Assembly: GCA_964429355.1 (NCBI GenBank)
Contig: CAYSCH010000515.1
Location: forward strand, 1 to 5,475
DNA: 5,475 bases
Direction: 5' to 3'
From: JAAYAY01 sp964429355
Lineage (GTDB): Bacteria; Planctomycetota; Planctomycetia; Pirellulales; Thermoguttaceae
Position 1 is the first letter of the stretch, and the number at the start of each line of letters is the position of its first letter. Shown piece by piece: positions 1 through 5,475 of this stretch. The translations under genes and the position numbers were made by a program. Below the pieces are notes generated by a model. That model did not search any database, was not told where the DNA came from, and saw only the letters and a list, made by a program, of their open reading frames with translations.

Positions 1-90
1 GAATTCCGGCCAGACTTGAAACGTGCACGCGGCGGCGTGGATCACGACGAAGCCCGCGTCGAGGTCTGCCGGAGTTTCCGTCACATCCAC
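1..90 (-). other. Edge fragment, possible start of a third leftward gene
   Basis: After the stop of the DUF6398 gene, the minus strand has a GTG at 90-88 followed by 30 open codons to the window edge. The reading contains the segment DLDAGFVVIHAAACTFQVW and has G or C in most third positions. There is no clear Shine-Dalgarno sequence. The opposite strand is also open from base 1 to a stop near 231, in the codon-aligned frame, so base composition does not decide between them. The fragment could be a downstream operon gene, the end of a convergent gene, or non-coding. No family is recognisable. Confidence 0.15.
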
Positions 91-96
91 CGACCC

Positions 97-110
97 GAAG
101 CGGCCGCTTC
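97..110. repeat. Perfect 14-base palindrome at the gene end
   Basis: GAAGCGGCCGCTTC is a perfect palindrome centred between 103 and 104, and it contains a NotI recognition sequence. Its last base is also the last base of the TAG stop of the leftward DUF6398 gene. As RNA it could fold into a 5-bp stem with a GGCC tetraloop. No T-run follows on the minus strand, so a classical intrinsic terminator is not supported. Confidence 0.5.
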
Positions 111-1315
111 TACTCCTGGTCCTCGCTCGCCTCAGCCCGATCTGCGGGAACATATGGGATCAGCCCTTTCGCAAAGGCCGCTTCCTGAAGTTCCCGTGGG
201 GCGTGGCGAATGTCCATCAGGAAACCGTTGACCTCCAGTGTCCAGACCATCGGATTCTCGTCCATCTTGCTCGGTAGAGTCCACTTTGGATCGAAGTTGC
301 GAATCTTGAACATCGTCCGAATGGCCTTGGACTTTCCCTGGCCAGTGCTTTCGGCAACACCGAAGGCTTTATCGATGAACGACAGCTTCAGGTGGGGCTT
401 CTGACTTCGGTCATCCAGGTAGTTCACCCACCCGATGGTACGCACGATCCCACAGGCCCAAGTTTCCAGCCGTCCTTGGAGAAGTGGCGAGGGACGCTTC
501 CTTGCCAGGGCCGTCGCTAACTTGCGGCACAACTCGGCGTATTCCTCGTTGAGAAATTCCTTGCAGAAGGAATCCGTCATCTCGATCAGCGTTGCCAAAA
601 TGGCCTGGACTTCCGTGGCTGTTCTCGACCGGCCAGCAACCGTCTTCCGAGGCCGTTTGCCCCCGATTCTCGTTTCATGTGCCTTGCCGGAGCGATCATG
701 CGTCACGATGACGGCCTCGTCCTCATCCTTTTCGGCTCGCGTCGGCTCCTCGCCCTCGAACGGCAACGACGTGATGATTCCAAACGCCTCCTTCGCCTGC
801 TTGTACTCTTCGTTGAGCATCCTCTTGATGCCGCCGCCAAAGCTGATGTTGTACCCGGAGACCAGCCCGTCGTAGACGATCTTGCCCTTGAAGGGCAGCA
901 GTACCGTCTCGGCCAGCCTCGGTAGATAGGGGCCGATGACTTCCTCCAACGGATCGGCCAGGCCGAGAACACCGTAGGCTTTTTCCGGAGAGCTACCGCT
1001 GGCGAGAAAGACTGTGTACTTGGCCAGGTAGCGGAAGACATAGAACTTCCCGACGACGGCGTGTTTCCAGGAGGCCACAATCTCCAACTGGTCAACTGAC
1101 AAGTTGGCCGGGTTCTCCTTGACGAACTCGTCGATCAGTTCCCGGTGGGCGAAAAGGGCATCCCGAACCGCCACTCGGGCCTGGGGCGGGGTGGACGTGT
1201 ATTCGGCGGAATTCGAGAACCGCTCTGCAGAGACCTGAAGGTTCCCGTTTACGAACGATAGCAGTGCCGCATACAGGTCATAGAACAGCTTGCCTTCGTC
1301 GAATGAAAGGTTCAT
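110..1315 (-). CDS. DUF6398 domain-containing protein, function unknown
   Basis: This gene encodes a 401-residue protein without a signal peptide or membrane segment, so it is probably cytosolic. Residues 1-190 form a mostly helical-looking region I cannot assign; it includes LSVDQLEIVASWKHAVVGKF (72-91) and a glycine-rich patch SGYNISFGGGIKR (153-165). Residues 187-233 are a charged, low-complexity linker, acidic first and then basic. From about 238 to 345 it matches what I remember of DUF6398, with FCKEFLNEEYAELCRKLATA (250-269), RKRPSPLL, and TWACGIV (285-291). FGVAESTGQGKSKAIR (318-333) looks like a helix-turn-helix. The tail has NPMVWTLEVNGFLMD (354-368) and GLIPYVPADR (384-393), which often accompanies this domain. 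The ATG lies inside the stop of the upstream alkylation-repair gene (ATGA), with GAAGG at 1321-1325 five bases before it, so translation is probably coupled. The domain call is from memory of the family. The molecular function is unknown. Confidence 0.88.
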   Translation of the reverse strand: MNLSFDEGKLFYDLYAALLSFVNGNLQVSAERFSNSAEYTSTPPQARVAVRDALFAHRELIDEFVKENPANLSVDQLEIVASWKHAVVGKFYVFRYLAKYTVFLASGSSPEKAYGVLGLADPLEEVIGPYLPRLAETVLLPFKGKIVYDGLVSGYNISFGGGIKRMLNEEYKQAKEAFGIITSLPFEGEEPTRAEKDEDEAVIVTHDRSGKAHETRIGGKRPRKTVAGRSRTATEVQAILATLIEMTDSFCKEFLNEEYAELCRKLATALARKRPSPLLQGRLETWACGIVRTIGWVNYLDDRSQKPHLKLSFIDKAFGVAESTGQGKSKAIRTMFKIRNFDPKWTLPSKMDENPMVWTLEVNGFLMDIRHAPRELQEAAFAKGLIPYVPADRAEASEDQE

Positions 1316-2100
1316 GGCGCCCTTCGTTGGCTGCTACGTTGCTTGGCTGTCCCCGCTCCGTTCAGATACTCCCGGCGTTTCTCCTCTGGGAACCGCTCAA
1401 TGGCGTACCGCAGCATCGTTCGTGGCATCACGCGGCAGTGCTCGCCGAGGAACTCCTCCAGCACCCCCACGTCTCTCTTCCCAACCTCCCTCAGCATCCA
1501 GCCCACCGCCTTATGGATCAAGTCCTCCTTGTCCCCGAGCAGCTTCTCGGCGATCCTGATGGTGTCGCCGAAGTCGCTGTGACGGATGAACCAGTGAGTT
1601 GCCAGGATGCTGATCCGCCGTTCCCAAAGGCTCGCCGACCTCGCCAGCCGGTCGAGCGGCTTGCGGCTCCTGGCTTCCAGGTGGCCACCGACGATCTGCG
1701 GGGCCGACAGGTCTACCATATCCCAATTGTTGATGTGCCGGGTGTTGGCGAGGTAGAGGTCGTAGATCGATTTCCTGGTTTTGTCGTCGCCCTTGTCGAA
1801 TTGGCCGACCAAGATCACGAGGGCCAACAGCCGCTCCTCGTGGATTTCCGAGTGGAGCAGGCACTCGACCTCGGACACGGGCAGGCCCTTGAACTCCTTG
1901 GCGACCTTCCTGGTGACGGGCACCTTGACGCCGATGAACCGGTCACCCTCGCCGTATTGGCCGGGACCGGTCTTGAAGAACCGGGCGAGGATGGCAGCCT
2001 GTTCGGGGCAGCCGAGGCTGCGGAGCCGGTTCTGGGCTGCCCTGGCATCCAGTTCCAGTCCAACTTCTCTACTGCTTTTGGCTCGTTTCCGGCGATCCAT
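1312..2100 (-). CDS. DNA alkylation repair glycosylase, AlkD family
   Basis: This is a 262-residue member of the AlkD-like family of HEAT-repeat DNA glycosylases. In characterised members these excise 3-methyladenine and 7-methylguanine from alkylated DNA without flipping the base. The family signature is clear: RFIGVKVP (54-61), then NNWDMVDLSAP (124-134) with W126 and D130 at the spacing of the catalytic Trp/Asp pair of Bacillus AlkD. LWERRISILAT (158-168) supplies the usual arginine, and KAVGWMLREVGKRD (197-210) has W201 and R204. All key residues expected for activity are therefore present. Length is close to the usual 230-240, plus short basic extensions at both ends (MDRRKR and KQRSSQRR), which might help DNA contact. 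ATG 2100 is supported by AGGAAGGA ten bases upstream. It is the first gene of a leftward pair and overlaps the DUF6398 gene by four bases. The 281-residue frame on the other strand is a shadow. Confidence 0.95.
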   Translation of the reverse strand: MDRRKRAKSSREVGLELDARAAQNRLRSLGCPEQAAILARFFKTGPGQYGEGDRFIGVKVPVTRKVAKEFKGLPVSEVECLLHSEIHEERLLALVILVGQFDKGDDKTRKSIYDLYLANTRHINNWDMVDLSAPQIVGGHLEARSRKPLDRLARSASLWERRISILATHWFIRHSDFGDTIRIAEKLLGDKEDLIHKAVGWMLREVGKRDVGVLEEFLGEHCRVMPRTMLRYAIERFPEEKRREYLNGAGTAKQRSSQRRAP

Positions 2101-2110
2101 GTTGCCTAGG

Positions 2111-2118
2111 TCCTTCCT
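2111..2118 (-). promoter_or_regulatory. Shine-Dalgarno site of the AlkD-family gene
   Basis: On the minus strand AGGAAGGA lies ten bases before ATG 2100. It is the best ribosome-binding match in this area and supports the chosen start, which places the basic MDRRKR segment at the N-terminus. Confidence 0.7.
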
Positions 2119-2205
2119 GTTGCCTGGTACTGCTCAAGCTCATCAATTTACCTCGACTACGTTGCGACAACAAGCGTGCTGGCACATCTAATTGCTTTCC
2201 TGGCA

Positions 2206-2244
2206 GGAGGTTAGCGTATGCCAGCCGCGTTGGGCTGAGCCTCC
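2206..2244 (+). other. Nested hairpin enclosing GGAGG and a six-codon frame
   Basis: GGAGG (2206-2210) can pair with CCTCC (2240-2244). Inside it, CAGCC (2222-2226) can pair with GGCTG (2233-2237) around a six-base loop. GGAGG also sits seven bases before ATG 2218, which opens a six-codon frame (MPAALG, stop at 2236-2238). The layout resembles a leader peptide with a hidden ribosome site, but no gene follows closely, and such short stems arise often by chance in GC-rich DNA. Confidence 0.2.
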
Positions 2245-2480
2245 GGGCACGAGGTGATTATCCTGCTTCTCATGCACTCACGCAACACGACTCCCCGCAC
2301 CCCGCCTGCACGAGATCCCTTCCCTCCTCTCTGGCGGGTTGGCCAATTCTGCCTTGGATTTGGCCGCCTCTTCGGATACAACACACCCGTCCACTACGTG
2401 ATATATGTTCACGTCACAGAACCCCATGCGATCCTGTCACCCATGTCCTGACCGCGTCTCCCCTGCCCCCCACCTCCCGA

Positions 2481-2497
2481 CTTCTATCTTCTATCTT
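2481..2497. repeat. Heptamer tandem repeat CTTCTAT, 2.4 copies
   Basis: CTTCTAT occurs twice without error (2481-2487, 2488-2494) and continues with CTT. It is followed directly by a small hairpin GCCGA-GTT-TCGGC and preceded by a C-rich tract. It is too short to assign a role, but the seven-base period recurs in a different sequence at 2757. Confidence 0.6.
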
Positions 2498-2664
2498 GCC
2501 GAGTTTCGGCGTATACCTAATCCTGGGGTCTCATAGTCAGGCTTCACCCCGATCGTCGTTTTGGAGCACAATCGCATGCGTGCCAGAACTCTCAAGTTTA
2601 CCTCCATCCCGGCACCAGTCCGACCCGTGACCGAGGATCACTCCGCGACAGTATGCTTGATCCA

Positions 2665-2718
2665 AACCCAACGCGTAAGCGAGGACGCCTTTGTTCACCC
2701 TCCCTTGCGAATCACCTT
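2665..2718. repeat. Decayed planctomycete-type intergenic inverted repeat
   Basis: The left arm AACCCAACGCGTAAGCGAGG (2665-2684) translates as NPTRKRG, and its complement reads LAYALG. I remember both as frequent spurious peptides in planctomycete annotations, produced by a dispersed palindromic repeat. The right arm (2699-2718) matches the complement of the left at 12 of 20 positions, 9 of 11 next to the loop, with a 14-base loop. This looks like an old, mutated copy. The family link is from memory and the decay is inferred. Confidence 0.55.
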
Positions 2719-2747
2719 TTCGACCGAGCTCATGAAGAATCAGGGCG

Positions 2748-2775
2748 CCCCCAGTCCTCCCTGCTCCCCGCTCCC
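2748..2775 (-). other. G-quadruplex-forming motif
   Basis: Read on the minus strand there are four runs of three or more guanines: 2773-2775, 2766-2769, 2759-2761 and 2748-2752. The loops are 3, 4 and 6 bases, which meets the standard G3+N1-7 rule. The G-rich strand is the template strand for rightward transcription into the GH36 gene, whose start is about 170 bases away. The motif is partly built from the CTCCCTG-like heptamers. A near miss with only three long runs lies at 2460-2478. Folding in the cell is not shown by sequence. Confidence 0.5.
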
Positions 2776-2777
2776 TT
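2757..2777. repeat. Degenerate heptamer array CTCCCTG, 3 copies
   Basis: Three consecutive seven-base units read CTCCCTG, CTCCCCG and CTCCCTT. They lie inside a polypyrimidine tract and supply three of the four runs of the G-quadruplex motif on the opposite strand. Confidence 0.5.
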
Positions 2778-2930
2778 GCCTCGAAACTCCAGAAACCGCC
2801 GTAACGCCAGAACTTATTCCCATTCACTGGAATGGTTGCGACCTCCTGTGGTAACATGTTGTCCGCCCCTCGAGTGAGATTCGGCGGAGGAACTCGGTGG
2901 GTTTGCAGCATGTTCGTTCCTGTGAAACAT

Positions 2931-2936
2931 AAGGAG
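2931..2936 (+). promoter_or_regulatory. Shine-Dalgarno site deciding the GH36 start
   Basis: AAGGAG stands nine bases before GTG 2946, which is in frame with the glycosidase. The competing in-frame ATGs at 2832 and 2910 have no comparable site at working distance; the GGAGG at 2886-2890 is 19 bases from ATG 2910. The site therefore favours GTG. Confidence 0.75.
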
Positions 2937-2945
2937 ATCCGCGAC

Positions 2946-4982
2946 GTGCAAGCGCAGCTTGATGCCTGGTGGCGACTGGGAGCCTTAGGAGCCCTTCTGT
3001 CTTTCTGCTGGCTGGCAATGTACCAGGCAGGCCAAGCTGCCGTGCCGACGCCTGCCGAGATCGGCGAAGCGTCGGGATGGACCGCGGCGAAGTTCGACTC
3101 GCCGGATAGATCGGCCCAGCCCCCCTTCTCATTCAAGTTCGGCGGCAAGACGCTCGCCGAGCTGGCGTGGCAGCCAGATCGTTCGACCCGCAGGCTGGAC
3201 CCCCAACGCACCGAACATACCTTGCGCTACGTGGACGAGCCAACCGGTCTGGAGGTTCGCTGCGTAGCCATTGAGTATCACGACTTCCCCACGGTCGAAT
3301 GGACCGTTTTCTTCAAGAACAACGGAACCGGCGACACTCCGATCCTGGAAGATATCCTCGCGCTCGACGCCCCCTTCGATCGCATGGCCGGTGGCGAACC
3401 GGTGCTGCACCATAACGTCGGCAGCCCGTGCCAGCCCAACGACTTCCAGCCGCTGGAGACAGCGCTCAAACCGGGCACATCGAAGCGGGTTACGGCCGCG
3501 GGCGGGCGGCCGAGCAACAGCGACTGGCCCTATTTCAATGTCGCCTGGCCAGGCGCCGGCGTGATCGTGGCCGTCGGGTGGCCGGGGCAATGGGCAGCCG
3601 AGTTCACGGCCGATCCGAACGGCCAGCTCCGGATTCGAGCCGGACAGGAACGAACCCATCTCAAGCTCCACGCCGGGGAAGAGATCCGTACGCCGCTGCT
3701 GGTCATCCAGTTCTGGGACGGAGACTGGATCAACGCCCAGAACGTCTGGCGGCGGTGGATGCTCGCCCACAATCTCCCCAGGCCCGGCGGCCAACTGCCC
3801 CCGGTGCAGATGGCGGCCTGCAGCTCCCACCAGTTCGGCGAGATGATCCACGCGGACTCGGACTGCCAGAAGCTGTTTGTCGACCGGTATCTCGAAGAGA
3901 AACTACCGCTGGATTACTGGTGGATGGACGCGGGCTGGTATCGGTGCGACGGAAGCTGGCCCAAGACCGGCACGTGGGAGGTCGACACCGACCGCTTTCC
4001 GGGCGGTTTGCGGCCGATCACCGATCACGCGCGGGCCAAGGGCGTCAGGTCGATCGTGTGGTTTGAGCCCGAACGGGTGCACAGCGGCACCTGGCTGACG
4101 GAGAATCACCCCCAATGGATCCTGGGGGGCAAGGACGGCGGGCTCCTGAACCTCGGAAACCCCGATGCTCTCCGCTGGCTCATCGAGCACGTCGACAAGC
4201 TCATCACCGAGCAGGGTATCGACCTCTATCGCCAGGACTTCAACATGGACCCGCTCGATTCCTGGCGGAAGAACGATGCCGAGGACCGCCAGGGAATCAC
4301 GGAGAACCACCATGTGACCGGCTACCTCGCCTACTGGGACGAACTCCGCCGGCGCCATCCGGGCATGCTCATCGACTCGTGTGCCTCCGGGGGCCGGCGC
4401 AACGACCTGGAAACGATGCGGCGGGCGGTGCCGCTCCTCCGAAGCGATTACATCATGGAGCCGGTTGGCAACCAGGGACACACCTATGGCCTGTCGTTCT
4501 GGCTGCCGTTCCAGGGCACGGGGACCGGGTCGGGCGCCATCTCCCCTTATCTGCTCCGCAGCACCATGGTCACGCACTTCACCGCCTGTTTCGACGTCCG
4601 CCGCCGGGATCTGGACTACGACATGATTCGCCGCGTGCTGGGGCAGTGGAAGGACTATGCCCCGTATTACTTCGGCGACTACTATCCGCTCAGCGCCTAC
4701 AGCCTCGACCCGGGTGCCTGGATGGCCTGGCAGTTCGATGCGCCGGAAACCGGCGAGGGCGTGATTCAGGCCTTCCGCCGGGCGGAGAGCCTGTATGAAG
4801 TGGCCCGTTTCAACCTCCGCGGCCTCGACCCCGCCGCGGGTTACGAATTGACGAACGTCGATTCCGGCCAGTCGCAGACGCTCACGGGACGCGATCTGCT
4901 CGAGAAGGGCCTGGCCGTACCGATCTCCGAGCGGCCCGGCTCGGCGGTGATCACCTACAAGAGAGCGTCAGATGGCCGATGA
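2946..4982 (+). CDS. Exported GH36 alpha-galactosidase-type glycosidase
   Basis: This 678-residue enzyme belongs to glycoside hydrolase family 36 (melibiase type), retaining enzymes that release terminal alpha-galactose or alpha-N-acetylgalactosamine. From GTG 2946 the protein begins with a signal peptide: WWR, a hydrophobic core at about 11-26, and a likely cut after A31 (AGQA). The core cysteine (LSFC) does not form a lipobox. Next come a beta-sandwich domain (about 35-280), a (beta/alpha)8 catalytic barrel (about 285-560) and a C-terminal beta domain. Barrel motifs are YWWMDAGWY (324-332), VWFEPERV (371-378), LYRQDFNMD (427-435) with probable nucleophile D431, and DSCASGGRRND (477-487) with probable acid/base D487. 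Total length is near the usual 700. RQDFN replaces the more familiar KWDMN, so substrate preference is uncertain. ATG 2910 would give a more basic leader but lacks a well-placed ribosome site. A second exported glycosidase follows 118 bases downstream. Confidence 0.92.
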   Translation: MQAQLDAWWRLGALGALLSFCWLAMYQAGQAAVPTPAEIGEASGWTAAKFDSPDRSAQPPFSFKFGGKTLAELAWQPDRSTRRLDPQRTEHTLRYVDEPTGLEVRCVAIEYHDFPTVEWTVFFKNNGTGDTPILEDILALDAPFDRMAGGEPVLHHNVGSPCQPNDFQPLETALKPGTSKRVTAAGGRPSNSDWPYFNVAWPGAGVIVAVGWPGQWAAEFTADPNGQLRIRAGQERTHLKLHAGEEIRTPLLVIQFWDGDWINAQNVWRRWMLAHNLPRPGGQLPPVQMAACSSHQFGEMIHADSDCQKLFVDRYLEEKLPLDYWWMDAGWYRCDGSWPKTGTWEVDTDRFPGGLRPITDHARAKGVRSIVWFEPERVHSGTWLTENHPQWILGGKDGGLLNLGNPDALRWLIEHVDKLITEQGIDLYRQDFNMDPLDSWRKNDAEDRQGITENHHVTGYLAYWDELRRRHPGMLIDSCASGGRRNDLETMRRAVPLLRSDYIMEPVGNQGHTYGLSFWLPFQGTGTGSGAISPYLLRSTMVTHFTACFDVRRRDLDYDMIRRVLGQWKDYAPYYFGDYYPLSAYSLDPGAWMAWQFDAPETGEGVIQAFRRAESLYEVARFNLRGLDPAAGYELTNVDSGQSQTLTGRDLLEKGLAVPISERPGSAVITYKRASDGR

Positions 4983-5100
4983 GTTTCCCATGGGCGGCGA
5001 TGTTCACCAGTCGTCGTGGCATGCGGTCCACGAGAAGCTCACAAAACAGTCGAGTTTCCCACCTGCAGTGAAAAGGCAAGATCAAGGGATGGGTACGAAC

Positions 5101-5475
5101 ATGAGCTACAACACAAGGCTCTTCCTGGGACTGTTCCTGGTCGGTGTTGCCCTCGCATGGGCTCCGATTGCTGAAGCGGCCGAGTCCGAAACCCGGCAGC
5201 CGGCCAATTACTCGCGGCCCTTTGAGTCGGCAGCACAACCGGCCCTGCTTCCCCTGCCGCCCGGGGCCGTGGAGCCGGCCGGCTGGCTTCGGGATTGGTG
5301 CCTCGCGGCACGCGATGGCTACACAGGACACATGGACGAGTACGACGATGAGTTCAAACGCGCCTGGGCTCCCGACCACAAGATGACCGGTGAAGGACTC
5401 TTCTGGTACAAGGGCGCCTGGCCCTATGAAGGAGGCGGCTACTGGTTCGACGGTCTCTCCCGCCTGGGCTACGCC
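5101..5475 (+). CDS. Exported GH127-like beta-L-arabinofuranosidase, 5' part
   Basis: This coding region runs off the right edge; 125 residues are visible. Residues 1-26 look like a signal peptide: YNTR, hydrophobic core LFLGLFLVGVALAW, then a cut after AEA. The following part matches the N-terminal signature I remember for the GH127/DUF1680 family: PLPPGAVEPAGWLRDW (51-66), TGHMDEYDDEF (75-85) and YEGGGYWFDGLSRLGYA (109-125). The third segment corresponds to the WERxxYWxDGLxxLAY pattern at the start of the alpha/alpha barrel. Family members cleave beta-L-arabinofuranosides with a cysteine nucleophile, but those catalytic residues lie beyond the window, so activity cannot be judged. In-frame starts at ATG 5089 and GTG 5068 are also possible; AAGGG (5084-5088) lies 12 bases before ATG 5101. 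The gene is probably cotranscribed with the upstream GH36 gene. Related families GH142 and GH146 are alternatives. Confidence 0.8.
   Translation, partial: MSYNTRLFLGLFLVGVALAWAPIAEAAESETRQPANYSRPFESAAQPALLPLPPGAVEPAGWLRDWCLAARDGYTGHMDEYDDEFKRAWAPDHKMTGEGLFWYKGAWPYEGGGYWFDGLSRLGYA

Larger units (their letters stand above)
2101..2945. other. Long divergent intergenic region, repeat-rich
   Basis: This stretch separates the leftward repair operon from the rightward glycosidase genes, and I find no credible gene in it. The open frames here (plus-strand 2254-2451 and 2561-2854, and minus-strand readings to 2537) lack family motifs, and the longest minus one runs antisense into the glycosidase gene. 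The plus strand is strongly pyrimidine-biased near 2320 and at 2457-2479 and 2748-2783. It holds two heptamer arrays, a decayed inverted repeat, a G-quadruplex motif on the minus strand, a nested hairpin at 2206-2244, an inverted repeat GGCCAA/TTGGCC (2341-2346, 2360-2365), a short hairpin GCCGA-GTT-TCGGC (2498-2510) and a palindrome AACATGTT (2853-2860). For the leftward gene, a weak TTGTTG-17-TAAATT pair is visible on the minus strand around 2145-2173, too poor to call a promoter. Confidence 0.7.

Noticed and set aside
1..6. GAATTC at the first bases as a cloning-vector junction
   Set aside because: No vector or linker sequence follows, and another uncut EcoRI site lies at 1209-1214. It may be a clone end or chance; the sequence cannot tell.
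1264..2109. 281-codon open frame on the plus strand, longer than the repair gene opposite it
   Set aside because: It is antisense to a gene with complete AlkD-family motifs; the protein is compositionally odd and matches nothing known to me. High GC makes such shadows common.
2254..2451. 65-codon plus-strand frame with GTG start
   Set aside because: There is no ribosome site at useful distance, no recognisable motif, and the composition is like the surrounding spacer.
2498..2510. Hairpin GCCGA-GTT-TCGGC as a terminator
   Set aside because: The stem is only five pairs, no T-run follows on either strand, and no gene ends nearby.
2537..3211. 224-codon minus-strand frame across the spacer into the GH36 gene
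   Set aside because: It overlaps the signal peptide and first domain of GH36 antisense, and its middle is translated repeat sequence (LAYALG) and polypurine tract. No ribosome site or motif supports it.
3428..4798. Long plus-strand frames (212 and 227 codons) inside the GH36 gene
   Set aside because: They are out-of-frame shadows rich in Arg, Pro and Gly, caused by GC-rich third positions of the true gene. The GH36 frame is continuous, so there is no frameshift.

Overview
The window comes from a GC-rich bacterium, most likely an environmental member of the Planctomycetota. That placement is an inference from three things. An intergenic element reads as the NPTRKRG-type repeat that I remember as common in planctomycete genomes. 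Two secreted glycoside hydrolases lie side by side. The long overlapping shadow frames are typical of high GC. No rRNA, tRNA, CRISPR array or transposase is visible.

Left half (110-2100, minus strand): two genes are transcribed leftward and overlap by 4 bases (ATGA). The first is a DNA alkylation repair glycosylase of the AlkD family, with its active-site tryptophan/aspartate and tryptophan/arginine motifs intact. The second is a 401-residue cytosolic protein with a C-terminal DUF6398 region and an N-terminal region I cannot assign. The coupling suggests they are made together. Whether the second gene has any role in DNA repair is unknown.

Middle (2101-2945): an 845-base divergent intergenic region with no convincing gene. 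It holds two degenerate heptamer arrays, a decayed planctomycete-type inverted repeat, a canonical G-quadruplex motif on the minus strand, and a nested hairpin covering a Shine-Dalgarno-like GGAGG. Promoters for both directions must lie here, but none is clear.

Right half (2946-5475, plus strand): an exported GH36 alpha-galactosidase-type enzyme is followed after 118 bases by the 5' end of a second exported protein. That one resembles the GH127 beta-L-arabinofuranosidase family and runs off the window. Together they suggest a small locus for removing galactose and arabinose side groups from plant-type glycans in the periplasm or outside the cell. The GH36 start is best placed at GTG 2946, behind a perfect AAGGAG.

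I see no clear new defence or mobile system. The most novel items are the alkylation glycosylase/DUF6398 pair and the repeat-dense divergent spacer.
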